Positions 11,214 through 19,729 of a stretch of DNA of 64,000 nucleotides are shown here, piece by piece. Made by a program: the position numbers and the translations under genes. This stretch comes from Polaribacter sp. NJDZ03 (lineage in GTDB: Bacteria; Bacteroidota; Bacteroidia; Flavobacteriales; Flavobacteriaceae). Where the stretch lies: positions 3,149,001 through 3,213,000 of the forward strand of contig NZ_CP079195.1 in NCBI RefSeq assembly GCF_019263805.1, in the 5' to 3' direction. The notes below the pieces were generated by a model. It was not told the origin of the DNA. It made no database searches and worked only from the letters and a program-made list of their open reading frames with translations. How positions within the stretch are numbered: the first letter of the stretch is position 1; every line of letters starts with the position of its first letter.

Positions 11214-12356
11214 ATGATACAACCAGCTAAAAGATTAGATACAGTGCAAGAATACTATTTCTCTAAAAAGTTAAGAGAAGTTAGAGGTTTAGTTGCAGCC
11301 GGAAAACCAATTATCAATATGGGAATTGGGTCTCCAGATTTGCAGCCACCAACAGAAGTTTTAGAAGCAATTCAGGGTAGTTTAAGTGATGTAAGTGCGC
11401 ATAAATATCAATCGTATCAGGGCTTACCAGAATTAAGAAATGCAATAGCTACTTTTTATAAAAACAAATTTTCTGTAGATTCTAATCCAGAAAATGAGAT
11501 TTTACCATTAATGGGCAGTAAAGAAGGAATTATGCATATTTCTATGGCTTTTTTAAACGAAGGCGATAAAGTATTAATTCCTAATCCTGGGTATCCAACA
11601 TATACATCTGTTACGAAGTTAGTAGGAGCAGAGCCTTTGTTTTATAATTTAAGTGATAAAACTAATTGGCAACCAGATTTTACAGCATTAGAAGCACAAG
11701 ATTTGAGTGATGTAAAAATTATGTGGGTCAATTATCCGCACATGCCAACAGGAACAAATGCAACGTTAGAAACGTTTGAAAAACTAGTGGCTTTTGGTAA
11801 AAAACATCATATTTTAATTATAAATGACAATCCGTATAGCTTTATTTTAAACGATAAGCCTATTAGTATTTTACAAGTAGAAGGCGCAAAAGACATTGCT
11901 TTAGAATTAAATTCTTTAAGTAAGACTTTTAATATGGCAGGTTGGCGCGTTGGTATGGTTTTAGGAAACGCAACATTCATCAACGAAATATTAAAAGTAA
12001 AATCTAATATGGATTCTGGTATGTTTTACGGAATTCAAAAAGGAGCCATAGAAGCATTACAATTATCAGATGATTGGTTTTTAGCACAAAATAAAATATA
12101 CGAAGAACGTAGAAATTTAATTTGGCAATTGGCAGATAAATTGGATGCTGTTTATGATAAAAACTCTACAGGGTTATTTGTTTGGGCAAAAATACCAGAA
12201 GGAAAAAAATCTGAAGAAGTTACAGATGGAGTTTTATATGATAACGATATTTTTATTACACCAGGAACCATTTTTGGTTCTCAAGGAGAAGGATACATCC
12301 GTTTTTCATTATGTGTAACAACAGATATTATAAAAGAAGCAATTAGCAGGTTTTAA
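11214..12356 (+). CDS. Class I PLP-dependent aminotransferase of the aromatic operon
   Basis: A 380-residue fold-type I aminotransferase. The PLP-binding lysine is Lys237 in NSLSKTFNMAGWRVG. Other family marks are LNEGDKVLIPNPGYPTY and the conserved Asn/Asp/Tyr set (NYPHMPTG and INDNPYS). Placement between pheA and tyrA indicates it transaminates phenylpyruvate and 4-hydroxyphenylpyruvate, or possibly prephenate, using glutamate or aspartate as partner. Sequence alone cannot fix the substrate; the family also contains LL-diaminopimelate and alanine aminotransferases. The start is an ATG 7 bp after pheA. A repeat cluster lies between it and tyrA. Confidence 0.87.
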   Translation: MIQPAKRLDTVQEYYFSKKLREVRGLVAAGKPIINMGIGSPDLQPPTEVLEAIQGSLSDVSAHKYQSYQGLPELRNAIATFYKNKFSVDSNPENEILPLMGSKEGIMHISMAFLNEGDKVLIPNPGYPTYTSVTKLVGAEPLFYNLSDKTNWQPDFTALEAQDLSDVKIMWVNYPHMPTGTNATLETFEKLVAFGKKHHILIINDNPYSFILNDKPISILQVEGAKDIALELNSLSKTFNMAGWRVGMVLGNATFINEILKVKSNMDSGMFYGIQKGAIEALQLSDDWFLAQNKIYEERRNLIWQLADKLDAVYDKNSTGLFVWAKIPEGKKSEEVTDGVLYDNDIFITPGTIFGSQGEGYIRFSLCVTTDIIKEAISRF

Positions 12357-12363
12357 TGAATAG

Positions 12364-12383
12364 CAATGGGTTTCAACCCATTG
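12364..12383. repeat. Palindromic hairpin inside the aromatic operon
   Basis: The sequence CAATGGGTTTCAACCCATTG is a near-perfect palindrome (9-bp arms around TC). It forms the head of the tandem repeat that follows. It has no T run, so it is not a terminator; it could stabilise or process the operon transcript. Confidence 0.6.
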
Positions 12384-12450
12384 AACGTGGTTTCAACCCA
12401 TTGAACGTGGTTTCAACCCATTAATCGTGGTTAAAATCTATTGAAAAAAG
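12371..12450 (+). repeat. Tandem 20-bp repeat between aminotransferase and tyrA
   Basis: Units of TTTCAACCCATTGAACGTGG: two identical copies (12371-12390, 12391-12410), a third with changes (12411-12430) and a degraded fourth (12431-12450). The fourth copy creates the TTG at 12441 that looks like an upstream start for tyrA. The other gene gaps of this operon are 7 and 21 bp, so this is an insertion or expansion. Confidence 0.85.
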
Positions 12451-12455
12451 AAAAA

Positions 12456-13307
12456 ATGAAAAATATATACATGATTGGTATTGGATTAATTGGCGGTAGT
12501 TTTGCTATCGACATTAAAAAAAACAATCCAGATGTTGTAATTCACGGAATTAGTAGAAAAGATGAAACCTTAAATAAGGCTTTAGAATTAAACCTAATAG
12601 ACAAGAAAGCAACTTTAGACGATATCGAAAATGCAGACTTGGTAATTGTATCTATTCCGGTAGATGCAACCGTAAAATTATTACCTACTATTTTAGATAA
12701 AATATCTGATGATGGTTTGGTAATTGATGCCGGATCTACAAAAGAAGCAATTTGTAAAGTAGTTGAACATCATCCAAAAAGAAGAAATTTTTTAGCATGT
12801 CATCCAATTGCAGGAACAGAAAATTCTGGACCAACAGCAGCTATATCCGGCTTGTATGTTGGAAAAACCAATATTATCTGCGAAGTAGAAAAGACAACTT
12901 TTAAGCTTCAAGAAAAAGCATTAAAGCTTTTTATGGATATTGGAATGCGTATTCGTTACATGGACCCCGTTTCTCATGACAAGCATATTGCGTATGTTTC
13001 GCACTTGTCTCACATAAGTTCATTTATGTTAGGTAAAACGGTTATTGATAAAGCTAAAAATGAACGCGATATTTTTGATATGGCAGGTTCAGGATTTGCC
13101 TCCACAGTTCGTTTGGCAAAAAGTAGTCCAGCAATGTGGACACCAATTTTTAAACAAAATAAAGAAAACGTAATAGAAACGTTAGAAGCATACATTAACA
13201 ATTTACAACAGTTTAAAGAGTTGATGCAAAAAGATGATTTCTCTGAGATTTTTAACGAAATGGAGAATACAAATCACATAAAACAAATTTTAAACGGCAT
13301 AAAATAA
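12456..13307 (+). CDS. tyrA: Prephenate dehydrogenase
   Basis: Oxidatively decarboxylates prephenate to 4-hydroxyphenylpyruvate with NAD(P)+ in tyrosine synthesis. The Rossmann motif is GIGLIGGSFA at residues 8-17, followed by the family marks DAGSTK, HPIAGTE and the helical C-terminal domain (DPVSHDKHIAYVSHLSH, with the catalytic-type His). I chose ATG 12456 (start MKNIYMIGIG, 283 residues). An in-frame TTG at 12441 lies inside the degraded last unit of the tandem repeat and would only add KKEK-type residues. There is no ACT domain, so feedback control may rest elsewhere. It is the third gene of the operon, 21 bp before the next start. Confidence 0.92.
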   Translation: MKNIYMIGIGLIGGSFAIDIKKNNPDVVIHGISRKDETLNKALELNLIDKKATLDDIENADLVIVSIPVDATVKLLPTILDKISDDGLVIDAGSTKEAICKVVEHHPKRRNFLACHPIAGTENSGPTAAISGLYVGKTNIICEVEKTTFKLQEKALKLFMDIGMRIRYMDPVSHDKHIAYVSHLSHISSFMLGKTVIDKAKNERDIFDMAGSGFASTVRLAKSSPAMWTPIFKQNKENVIETLEAYINNLQQFKELMQKDDFSEIFNEMENTNHIKQILNGIK

Positions 13308-13328
13308 TAAGCCAAAACAAGCAGAAAA

Positions 13329-14411
13329 ATGGAGAATACTAAAGAATTAAGAACATGGTTGGACGATATGAAATTAAATCATCCACTAGTAATAGCAGGG
13401 CCTTGTAGTGCAGAAACCGAAGAACAGGTTTTAAAAATTGCACACGAACTAAAAGATTCTGATGTAAGCTATTTTAGAGCAGGAATATGGAAACCAAGAA
13501 CAAGACCAGGAATGTTTGAAGGTGTTGGTGAAATTGGTTTACACTGGTTAAAGAAAGTAAAAGAAGAAACAGGTATGAAAACCTGTACAGAAGTTGCAAA
13601 TGCAGCGCATGTAAAGTTAGCTTTAGAGCACGATGTAGATTTATTATGGATTGGTGCACGTTCTACAGTATCACCATTTATTATGCAAGAAATTGCAGAT
13701 GCTTTGGCAGGTACAGATAAAATTGTATTGGTAAAAAATCCAGTAAATCCAGATTTAGCTTTATGGTTAGGTGGTATCGAAAGATTATATACTGCAGGAA
13801 TCAAAAACTTAGGAGCAATCCATAGAGGGTTTTCAACATACGAAAAATCTAAATATAGAAATACTCCAGAATGGCAATTAGCTATTGAGTTTCAGAATAA
13901 ATTTCCAGACTTACCATTAATCAACGATCCATCTCATATTACAGGTAAGAGAGACATGATTTTTGATGTTTGCCAAACTGCATTAGATTTAAACTTTGAT
14001 GGTTTAATGATAGAAACTCACTTTGACCCAGAAAATGCTTGGTCAGATGCTGCACAACAAGTTACTCCTGCTGCTTTAAAGCAAATAATGGTAGACTTAA
14101 AAGTGAAGAAACAAACTGAAACTGCTGTAAGTTACAGAGAGCCTTTAGAGAACTTAAGAGCTCAAATTAACGTGGTAGACGATCAATTAATAGATTTATT
14201 AGGTAAAAGAATGCAAGTTGCCGATAAAATTGGTCAATTAAAGAAAGATCAAAACGTAGCCGTTTTACAATCACGTCGTTGGAACGAGATTTTAGGAAAC
14301 ATGGTTTTAGAAGGTAGTAGTAAAGGTTTAAGTGAAGAATTTGTTTTAAAAATGTTTAAAGCAATTCACCAAGAATCTATCGTACATCAAGAAAAAATTA
14401 TCAACGGATAA
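13329..14411 (+). CDS. Bifunctional DAHP synthase / chorismate mutase (AroQ type)
   Basis: Catalyses both the first step of the shikimate pathway (PEP + erythrose-4-phosphate to DAHP) and the branch-point step chorismate to prephenate. Residues 1 to about 260 are the KDO8P-synthase-like (type I beta) DAHP synthase, with AGPCSAE near residue 23, RAGIWKPRTRP near 51 and NDPSHITG near 198. Residues about 268-360 are an AroQ helical chorismate mutase (LRAQINVVDDQLIDLLGKRM, then KIGQLKK). The mutase is at the C-terminus, the reverse of the Bacillus order. Prephenate made here feeds both pheA and tyrA of the same transcript, so the operon covers Phe and Tyr synthesis from chorismate. A terminator follows. 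Confidence 0.92.
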   Translation: MENTKELRTWLDDMKLNHPLVIAGPCSAETEEQVLKIAHELKDSDVSYFRAGIWKPRTRPGMFEGVGEIGLHWLKKVKEETGMKTCTEVANAAHVKLALEHDVDLLWIGARSTVSPFIMQEIADALAGTDKIVLVKNPVNPDLALWLGGIERLYTAGIKNLGAIHRGFSTYEKSKYRNTPEWQLAIEFQNKFPDLPLINDPSHITGKRDMIFDVCQTALDLNFDGLMIETHFDPENAWSDAAQQVTPAALKQIMVDLKVKKQTETAVSYREPLENLRAQINVVDDQLIDLLGKRMQVADKIGQLKKDQNVAVLQSRRWNEILGNMVLEGSSKGLSEEFVLKMFKAIHQESIVHQEKIING

Positions 14412-14432
14412 TTTTTAAGCATATATTTATTT

Positions 14433-14471
14433 AAATACCTTCAAGTTTTATAATTTGAAGGTATTTTTTTT
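14433..14471 (+). terminator. Terminator of the aromatic operon
   Basis: Stem AAATACCTTCAA / TTGAAGGTATTT with a loop of about 10 nt, followed by a run of T. It lies 22 bp after the DAHP synthase stop. Confidence 0.85.
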
Positions 14472-14638
14472 GGGCGTTACCAAGCAAAAAAGCTTGGTCA
14501 GACTAGAATTTATCTTGAGCGTAGTTGAAAGGCATTCACTTTTTTTGTCAAAAAACATAAAAGAGCTCAAATAATTGCTCAATCCTTAACGCTTGGTGAA
14601 AACTTAAAAAGGATGTTTTGTTAGACTACCAAAAGTAT

Positions 14639-14682
14639 ATTAAGACCTCACAGGTTTTTAAAACCTGTGAGGTCTTATTTTA
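14639..14682. repeat. Long palindromic REP-like element
   Basis: Arms AAGACCTCACAGGTTTT and AAAACCTGTGAGGTCTT form a stem of about 17 bp with almost no loop. It lies in a gene-free stretch and is not placed like a terminator. Similar palindromes are common between genes in Flavobacteriia (general knowledge). Confidence 0.7.
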
Positions 14683-14766
14683 ATATGCAATAAATTACAA
14701 CAATTGTTAGTTTTTAAGTGTGGGTAAGTACTTTAACTACAGTAATATAGCGATAATATTCGCCCA

Positions 14767-14842
14767 GCTAGTGCTCGTTTGCAACGAGTACCGAAATTAA
14801 TGTTATACACGTTATAAACGAGCGTGAGCAATATTGCTGACC
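14767..14842. repeat. Imperfect palindromic intergenic element
   Basis: TGCTCGTTT near the left end is complementary to AAACGAGC near the right end, with further inner symmetry (TTTGCAACGAG; GTTATACACGTTATAAACGAG). It looks like a short non-autonomous repeat. The rest of 14412-14965 holds only further repeat-like pieces (for example a CTTGAGCGTAGTTGAAAGG word near 14514 and AAAAGAGCTCAAA near 14562) and no gene. Confidence 0.5.
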
Positions 14843-14965
14843 AGACAGGTCTTTTTAACACAAATTAAACCATAGGAGTTGTTAGAAAAGACAAAAACTG
14901 GTGAATTCGTGGCAATTTCAATCCATTTTTTCATAAATCAATATTAATTCAGCATCTTTGTATTA

Positions 14966-15934
14966 ATGAAAGGAATCGTATATAAATCTACAGGAAGTTG
15001 GTATCAAGTAAAAGCTGATAACGGAGAGTTTTACAAATGTAGAATCAAAGGGAAATTCAGAATTAAAGACATCAAAAGTACCAACCCAATTGCGGTTGGT
15101 GATAAAGTTGTGTTCGATTTAGAAAAAAAGAATGATGAAGAAACAGGTGTTATCAAAAAGATTTTAGACAGAGATAATTATATTGTCAGAAAATCTGTAA
15201 ACCTATCTAAGCAAATACATATTATTGCGTCTAATATAGACCAAGTTTTCTTATTGATAACCATTAATAATCCGCCTACATTTGCCACTTTTATAGATCG
15301 TTTTTTAGTAGCAACTAGAGCTTATAGAATAGATACTATATTAGTTTTTAACAAGATAGATTCTTATCAACTAGAAGAAAGAGCAGAGATTCTGTATTTA
15401 AAAGATATTTACGAAGCAATTGGGTATCGTTGTGTAGAAGTTTCTGCAACGCAAAACATAAACATAGATACCATTAAAGAACTAATGACTGGCAAAACAT
15501 CTATGTTTGTTGGGCATTCTGGTGTTGGTAAATCTACTTTAGTAAATGCAATAGAACCAACCCTAAACTTAAAAACAAAAGAAATTTCAGACCAACATAA
15601 TCAAGGTAAACACACTACTACTTTTGCAGAAATGTTCGATTTAGGTTTCGATGCAAGAATAATAGACACACCAGGTATTAAAGGTTTTGGTGTTGTTGAT
15701 ATTGATAAATATGAATTAGGAGATTATTTTCCTGAGTTTTTTGCTTTAAAACAAGACTGTAAATTCAATAATTGTATTCATACAAAAGAACCACAATGTG
15801 CTGTAAAAGAAGCATTAGAAGAAGAGCGTGTTTCTTGGTCTCGTTATAAAAGTTACCTTCAAATTTTAAGTGGAGATGAAGAGAAAGAACATTTTAGAAC
15901 TGATGTTTGGAATGAAGAAGATAATGAGGAGTAA
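14966..15934 (+). CDS. rsgA: Ribosome small subunit-dependent GTPase A
   Basis: A late 30S ribosome-assembly GTPase acting in the cytoplasm. An N-terminal OB-fold (about 1-75) is followed by a circularly permuted GTPase domain in which G4 (FNKID near residue 127) precedes G1 (GHSGVGKSTLVN near 183) and G3 (DTPGIKGFG near 232). A zinc knuckle follows (C-KFNN-C-IHTKEPQ-C). The 322 residues are typical. The ATG at 14966 is the first good start. The following gene dtd begins 7 bp after its stop, so the two are probably cotranscribed. Confidence 0.95.
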   Translation: MKGIVYKSTGSWYQVKADNGEFYKCRIKGKFRIKDIKSTNPIAVGDKVVFDLEKKNDEETGVIKKILDRDNYIVRKSVNLSKQIHIIASNIDQVFLLITINNPPTFATFIDRFLVATRAYRIDTILVFNKIDSYQLEERAEILYLKDIYEAIGYRCVEVSATQNINIDTIKELMTGKTSMFVGHSGVGKSTLVNAIEPTLNLKTKEISDQHNQGKHTTTFAEMFDLGFDARIIDTPGIKGFGVVDIDKYELGDYFPEFFALKQDCKFNNCIHTKEPQCAVKEALEEERVSWSRYKSYLQILSGDEEKEHFRTDVWNEEDNEE

Positions 15935-15940
15935 AACATT

Positions 15941-16393
15941 ATGAAAATAGTAATTCAAAGAGTATTAGAAGCCAGTGTAACAATAGATGGTGCTAAAGTT
16001 GCAGAAATAAAAACCGGACTTTTAGTATTATTAGGTATTGTTGCAGAAGACACTCAGGATGACATTGATTTCTTGGTTAGAAAAATAGCAAATCTTCGGG
16101 TTTTTAATGATGAAAATGAAGTGATGAATAAATCACTCGTAGATATTAATGGCGAAGTAATTGTTGTAAGTCAGTTTACATTACAGGCGTCCACCAAAAA
16201 AGGAAATAGACCCAGTTATATTAAAGCAGCAAGACCAGAAATTGCAATTCCTTTGTATGAGAATTTTGTAGAAACATTAGCTGCAGAAATCGATAATAAA
16301 GTACGAACAGGTAAGTTTGGTGCAGATATGAAAGTAGCTTTGGTAAATGATGGTCCGGTTACAATTATTATTGATTCTAAAAATAAAGAGTAA
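15941..16393 (+). CDS. dtd: D-aminoacyl-tRNA deacylase
   Basis: Hydrolyses D-amino acids, and glycine wrongly attached to tRNA-Ala, from tRNA. At 150 residues it is the full family length. It begins MKIVIQRVLEASVTIDG and carries the two active-site signatures SQFTLQA (near residue 77) and GPVTI close to the C-terminus (NDGPVTIII). It is translated 7 bp after rsgA, a common pairing in Bacteroidetes. Confidence 0.95.
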   Translation: MKIVIQRVLEASVTIDGAKVAEIKTGLLVLLGIVAEDTQDDIDFLVRKIANLRVFNDENEVMNKSLVDINGEVIVVSQFTLQASTKKGNRPSYIKAARPEIAIPLYENFVETLAAEIDNKVRTGKFGADMKVALVNDGPVTIIIDSKNKE

Positions 16394-16443
16394 CTTTTAT
16401 AAAACCGTTAAATGTTAATTTTATTAAAAAATTAAAACAATAC

Positions 16444-16473
16444 TTTCCATGGAAAATAAATCACGTATATTTG
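16444..16473 (+). promoter_or_regulatory. Promoter of the YceI lipoprotein gene
   Basis: A TATATTTG box (16466-16473, TAnnTTTG type) lies 18 bp after a TTTC element (16444-16447). The predicted transcript start near 16480 gives a leader of about 35 nt. The short words CCATGG at 16448 and 16474 flank the box. Confidence 0.5.
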
Positions 16474-16515
16474 CCATGGGAAATAAAATAAAAATCAATC
16501 TAAATCAAATTAAAA

Positions 16516-17157
16516 ATGAAAAAAATAGTTTTATCATTAGTATTAGTAGCATCAGTTTTAACTGCATGTAAAGGAGAAAAGAAGGAAAAAGTAGAAGTTA
16601 AAGAAGCTGTAAAAGTAGAGGTTAATGTTGCTGAATTAAATAATGTTGATACTGCTGTATCTGTTTTAAATTGGGCAGGAACAAAACCAGGTGGAGCGCA
16701 TAATGGAACAGTAGCTTTAAAAAGTGGAGGATTATTAGTTGAAAATGGTAAACTTACAAATGGTGAGTTTGTAATTGATATGTCTACAATTGTATGTTTA
16801 GATATACCTGTGGATAATGAAGGAAATGCAAAATTAGTAGGACATTTAAGTAATGAAGACTTTTTTGATGTAGCTACATATCCAACCTCTAGTTTTGTAA
16901 TTACTAAAGTAGAAGAGCTTGAAGGAAAATTAGCTGTTACTGGAAATTTACAAATTAAAGATGTAACAAAAAGTATTACAATACCAGCAACAATCTCTAC
17001 CGAGAATGGAGTTACCGTATTTACAAGTGAAACTTTTAATGTAGATAGAGCAGATTTTAATGTAAAATATGGATCTAAAAAATTCTTTGAAGGATTAAAA
17101 GATAAATTTATTGATGATATTATGACTTTCTCTTTTGTTGTAAAAACGAAAGCGTAA
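16516..17157 (+). CDS. YceI-family lipoprotein
   Basis: A 213-residue secreted lipoprotein of the YceI family, lipocalin-like barrels that bind isoprenoid or lipid ligands; the physiological role is unclear. The lipobox is VLTAC with Cys18, followed by a charged Lys/Glu linker (KGEKKEKVEVKEAV). The YceI domain spans about 45-210, with typical phrases HLSNEDFFDVATYPTSSF and GNLQIKDVTKSITIPA. It probably sits in the periplasmic face of a membrane. It is transcribed alone, with its own promoter and terminator. Confidence 0.88.
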   Translation: MKKIVLSLVLVASVLTACKGEKKEKVEVKEAVKVEVNVAELNNVDTAVSVLNWAGTKPGGAHNGTVALKSGGLLVENGKLTNGEFVIDMSTIVCLDIPVDNEGNAKLVGHLSNEDFFDVATYPTSSFVITKVEELEGKLAVTGNLQIKDVTKSITIPATISTENGVTVFTSETFNVDRADFNVKYGSKKFFEGLKDKFIDDIMTFSFVVKTKA

Positions 17158-17182
17158 ATTAGATTAATTCAAATTCAATTTT

Positions 17183-17220
17183 AGAGGCTAAAAACGTATG
17201 TTTTTAGCCTCTTTTTTTTT
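17183..17220 (+). terminator. Terminator of the YceI gene
   Basis: Stem GAGGCTAAAAA / TTTTTAGCCTC with a 6-nt loop, followed by nine or more T, 26 bp after the stop codon. Confidence 0.9.
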
Positions 17221-17257
17221 ATTTTTTTTAACTTAGGGTTGCTATTCCTATGATTGT

Positions 17258-17645
17258 ATGAAAAAGTTTATTTCATTTTGTCTATGTATTTCCCTGTTTT
17301 CAATAACTACTACTTTTAGTCAAAAAGAAAATTACGCTTCCTTATTAATCCCTAGTCCAATGCTTTAAAAGAAGCTAAAAATACAGTTATTAGAGACACT
17401 GTATAGAAATTATTATTGAAGAGGTAGATAAAATGACAGTGTTTAGAAGAGAAGTAATTACTGTTTTAATAAAATAGGAAACAGTTATGTTAACAGTTCT
17501 GCTCATTATGATAATGACATTAAAAAAAACAGAACTTTCCGCTACTATTTATGATGCTTTTGGTAATTAAATTAAAAAATATTACGAATACATGAAAATT
17601 TAAGAACTACTATCACTCAAAAAAAGAAGAGTTTTTTATGTTATA
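17258..17645 (+). pseudogene. Decayed DUF3857/transglutaminase-family secreted protein
   Basis: An ATG at 17258 opens a good signal peptide (MKKFISFCLCISLFSITTTF, then SQKENYASL) that soon hits a stop. Across several frames the conserved start of the DUF3857 transglutaminase family can still be read: N-A-L-K-E-A-K-N-T-V-I, then EIIIEEVDKMTVFRREVITVL, then NKIGNSYVNSSAHYDNDIKK, then ELSATIYDAFGN. At least three frameshifts and several stops separate these pieces, and the remaining roughly 500 codons of the family (including the transglutaminase Cys-His-Asp core) are absent. I infer a dead, truncated gene. Nothing else is seen in 17646-17796. Confidence 0.65.
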
Positions 17646-17796
17646 AAATATAAAAAGAAATTTAGCTGTATTAATATCCATAAAAAATAATTAAAGTTGT
17701 TTATTTTTCTTTTTTGCTAAAAAAGGTTGCAGACAAGGATTCAATTTGCGTAGTTTCTTCTAATATCGTAACATTACAAAACAAAATTTTTACTAT

Positions 17797-19281
17797 ATGG
17801 AGAGCAAGAATATTATACCAACAAAAATAGAAGACGAAAAAATTATTGAAAATAAAGAACTTAATATTTGGGAAGCTTTACTTCCTGTTTTTGCCTTAGT
17901 TGGTATGTTATTTTACAACGTATTTTTTGTATATGGAGACGATGCTTTAAGTGGTAGTAATCAATTTCTTTTAATAATGGGGGCAGCAGTTGCTGCACTT
18001 GTTGGTTTTAAGAATAAGGTTTCTTATAAACAAATGATAGAAGAAGTTTCAGAAAACTTAAAATCTACTTCTGGCGCTATATTAATTTTATTAATGGTTG
18101 GTGCTCTCGCAGGAACTTGGTTAATAAGTGGTATTATTCCTTCTATGATTTATTATGGACTACAAATTTTAAATCCAACAATATTTTTAGCTGCCTCTGT
18201 AGTTATTTGTGCAATTATTTCTGTAGCAACAGGTAGTTCTTGGACAACTTCTGCAACAGTAGGTATTGCTTTAGTAGGTATTGGTAATACTTTAGGCATT
18301 TCTGCAGGTATGACGGCAGGTGCGGTTTTATCTGGGGCTTATTTTGGTGATAAAATGTCTCCGTTATCAGACACAACAAATCTTGCACCAACAATGGCAG
18401 GAGGAGATTTATTTACGCATATAAAATATATGTCGATAACCACAATACCAACAATTATAATAACATTATTAATTTTTGTAATTATTGGTTTTTCTATAGA
18501 AACTACAGGTACGCCAGATATTTCAGATAAATTAGCGGCTATAGATGGCGCTTTTAATATTTCTCCTTGGTTGTTTATAGTTCCTATTACTGTAATTGTT
18601 CTAATTGTAAAAAAAACAGAACCTTTAATAGCATTATTAGCGGGTACTTTATTAGCAGGTATTGTTGCTATAATTGCACAGCCAGATATAGTAATGAACG
18701 TTGCTGGTGCAGATTCTTTAACTTTTAATTCGGCTTATAAAGGAGTTATGAACGCAATAACGGTAGATTCTGCTGTAGAAACGTCTAGTAAAGAATTAAA
18801 TGATTTATTTACGGCTGGCGGAATGAATGGTATGTTAGGTACAATTTGGTTAATTATTTGTGCAATGGTTTTTGGTGGAGTTATGGATGCAATTGGTGCA
18901 TTAGCTAGAATTAGTAAAGCTTTATTAACTTTAGCTAGTTCTGTTTTTGGTTTATTTGCAAGTACTGTTGCAAGTTGTTTAGTTTTAAATATAACAGCTT
19001 CAGACCAATATTTAGCAATTGTAGTTCCTGGTAAAATGTTTAAAAAAGCTTATGAAGACAAAGGTTTAGCACCAGAAAATTTAAGCAGAACTTTAGAAGA
19101 TTCTGGTACGGTAACGTCTGTTTTAATTCCTTGGAATACTTGTGGCGCTTATCAATCTGGAGTTTTAGGTGTCTCTGTGTCAGAATATTTTTTCTTTGCA
19201 ATCTTTAACTGGTTAAGTCCTTTTATGACTTTAATCTTTGCCGCTTTTAATATTAAAATTAAGCAACTTGTTAAAAAATAA
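17797..19281 (+). CDS. nhaC: Na+/H+ antiporter, NhaC family
   Basis: An inner-membrane sodium/proton antiporter of 494 residues. It has about 11-12 hydrophobic segments after a polar N-terminal tail of about 25 residues. NhaC-type signatures are TGSSWTTSATVGIAL near residue 148, the GAYFGDKMSPLSDTTNLAP loop near 183, and TASDQYLAIVVPGKMF in the second half. The partly symmetric DSGTVTSVLIPWNTCGAYQ loop lies near 436. It fits with the Na+-pumping NQR further along the window in a sodium-cycle economy. The acetyltransferase frame downstream overlaps its end. Confidence 0.92.
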   Translation: MESKNIIPTKIEDEKIIENKELNIWEALLPVFALVGMLFYNVFFVYGDDALSGSNQFLLIMGAAVAALVGFKNKVSYKQMIEEVSENLKSTSGAILILLMVGALAGTWLISGIIPSMIYYGLQILNPTIFLAASVVICAIISVATGSSWTTSATVGIALVGIGNTLGISAGMTAGAVLSGAYFGDKMSPLSDTTNLAPTMAGGDLFTHIKYMSITTIPTIIITLLIFVIIGFSIETTGTPDISDKLAAIDGAFNISPWLFIVPITVIVLIVKKTEPLIALLAGTLLAGIVAIIAQPDIVMNVAGADSLTFNSAYKGVMNAITVDSAVETSSKELNDLFTAGGMNGMLGTIWLIICAMVFGGVMDAIGALARISKALLTLASSVFGLFASTVASCLVLNITASDQYLAIVVPGKMFKKAYEDKGLAPENLSRTLEDSGTVTSVLIPWNTCGAYQSGVLGVSVSEYFFFAIFNWLSPFMTLIFAAFNIKIKQLVKK

Positions 19282-19729
19282 TATAATAATTGCTGCAACT
19301 ATTTCCGATGCGAAAACTCTTACAGAAGTAGCCTTAAAATCGAAAGCTTTTTGGGGATATTCTAGTGAGTTGATAGAAAGTTGGCGTGCAGACTTAACCG
19401 TAACCTCTAAAACCATACAAACTTGCCAAGTGTATAAATGTATGGTTGATAAAGTTGTTGTTGGTTTCTATGTATTAAACACTGCAAAAGAAAACCTAGT
19501 TAAATTAGAGATGTTATTTGTTTTACCTCTTTTTATAGGCAAAGGAATCGGGAAAAAGTTATTAGCCCATGCTTTAAACAAGGCAACAATTTCTAAAGTA
19601 AAAACAATAGAATTAGTAGCAGACCCAAACGCAATTCCTTTTTATAAATCGCAAGGTTTTTTAGTGAAAGAGCAAATAGGTAGTGCTATTTTAGGTCGTT
19701 TTTTGTCTTTAATGCAAAAAGATTTATAA
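19268..19729 (+). CDS. GNAT-family N-acetyltransferase
   Basis: A small acetyl-CoA-dependent N-acetyltransferase; the substrate is unknown. The acetyl-CoA loop is seen as LPLFIGKGIGKKLLAHAL (motif A), then IELVADPNAIPFYKSQGF (motif B with the usual FY-x-x-x-GF). No ATG is available. TTG codons at 19238 and 19268 are in frame, both inside the end of nhaC. I prefer 19268 because family members begin a few residues before the IIIAATISDAKTL strand; this gives 153 residues and a 14-bp overlap with nhaC, suggesting coupling. The 3' end overlaps the convergent small membrane protein gene by 44 bp. Confidence 0.78.
   Translation: MLKNNIIIAATISDAKTLTEVALKSKAFWGYSSELIESWRADLTVTSKTIQTCQVYKCMVDKVVVGFYVLNTAKENLVKLEMLFVLPLFIGKGIGKKLLAHALNKATISKVKTIELVADPNAIPFYKSQGFLVKEQIGSAILGRFLSLMQKDL

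Noticed and set aside
12371..12450. CRISPR-like short tandem repeat
   Set aside because: Units are directly adjacent with no spacers; only four copies.
12441..12455. TTG 12441 as tyrA start
   Set aside because: It is part of the decayed fourth tandem repeat; ATG 12456 gives the normal Rossmann start.
13469..13804. 111-codon minus-strand frame inside DAHP synthase
   Set aside because: Antisense shadow of a well-conserved enzyme gene.
14433..14471. Second attenuator or riboswitch after the aromatic operon
   Set aside because: It follows the last stop codon and has a simple stem and T run; no gene is close enough downstream to be controlled.
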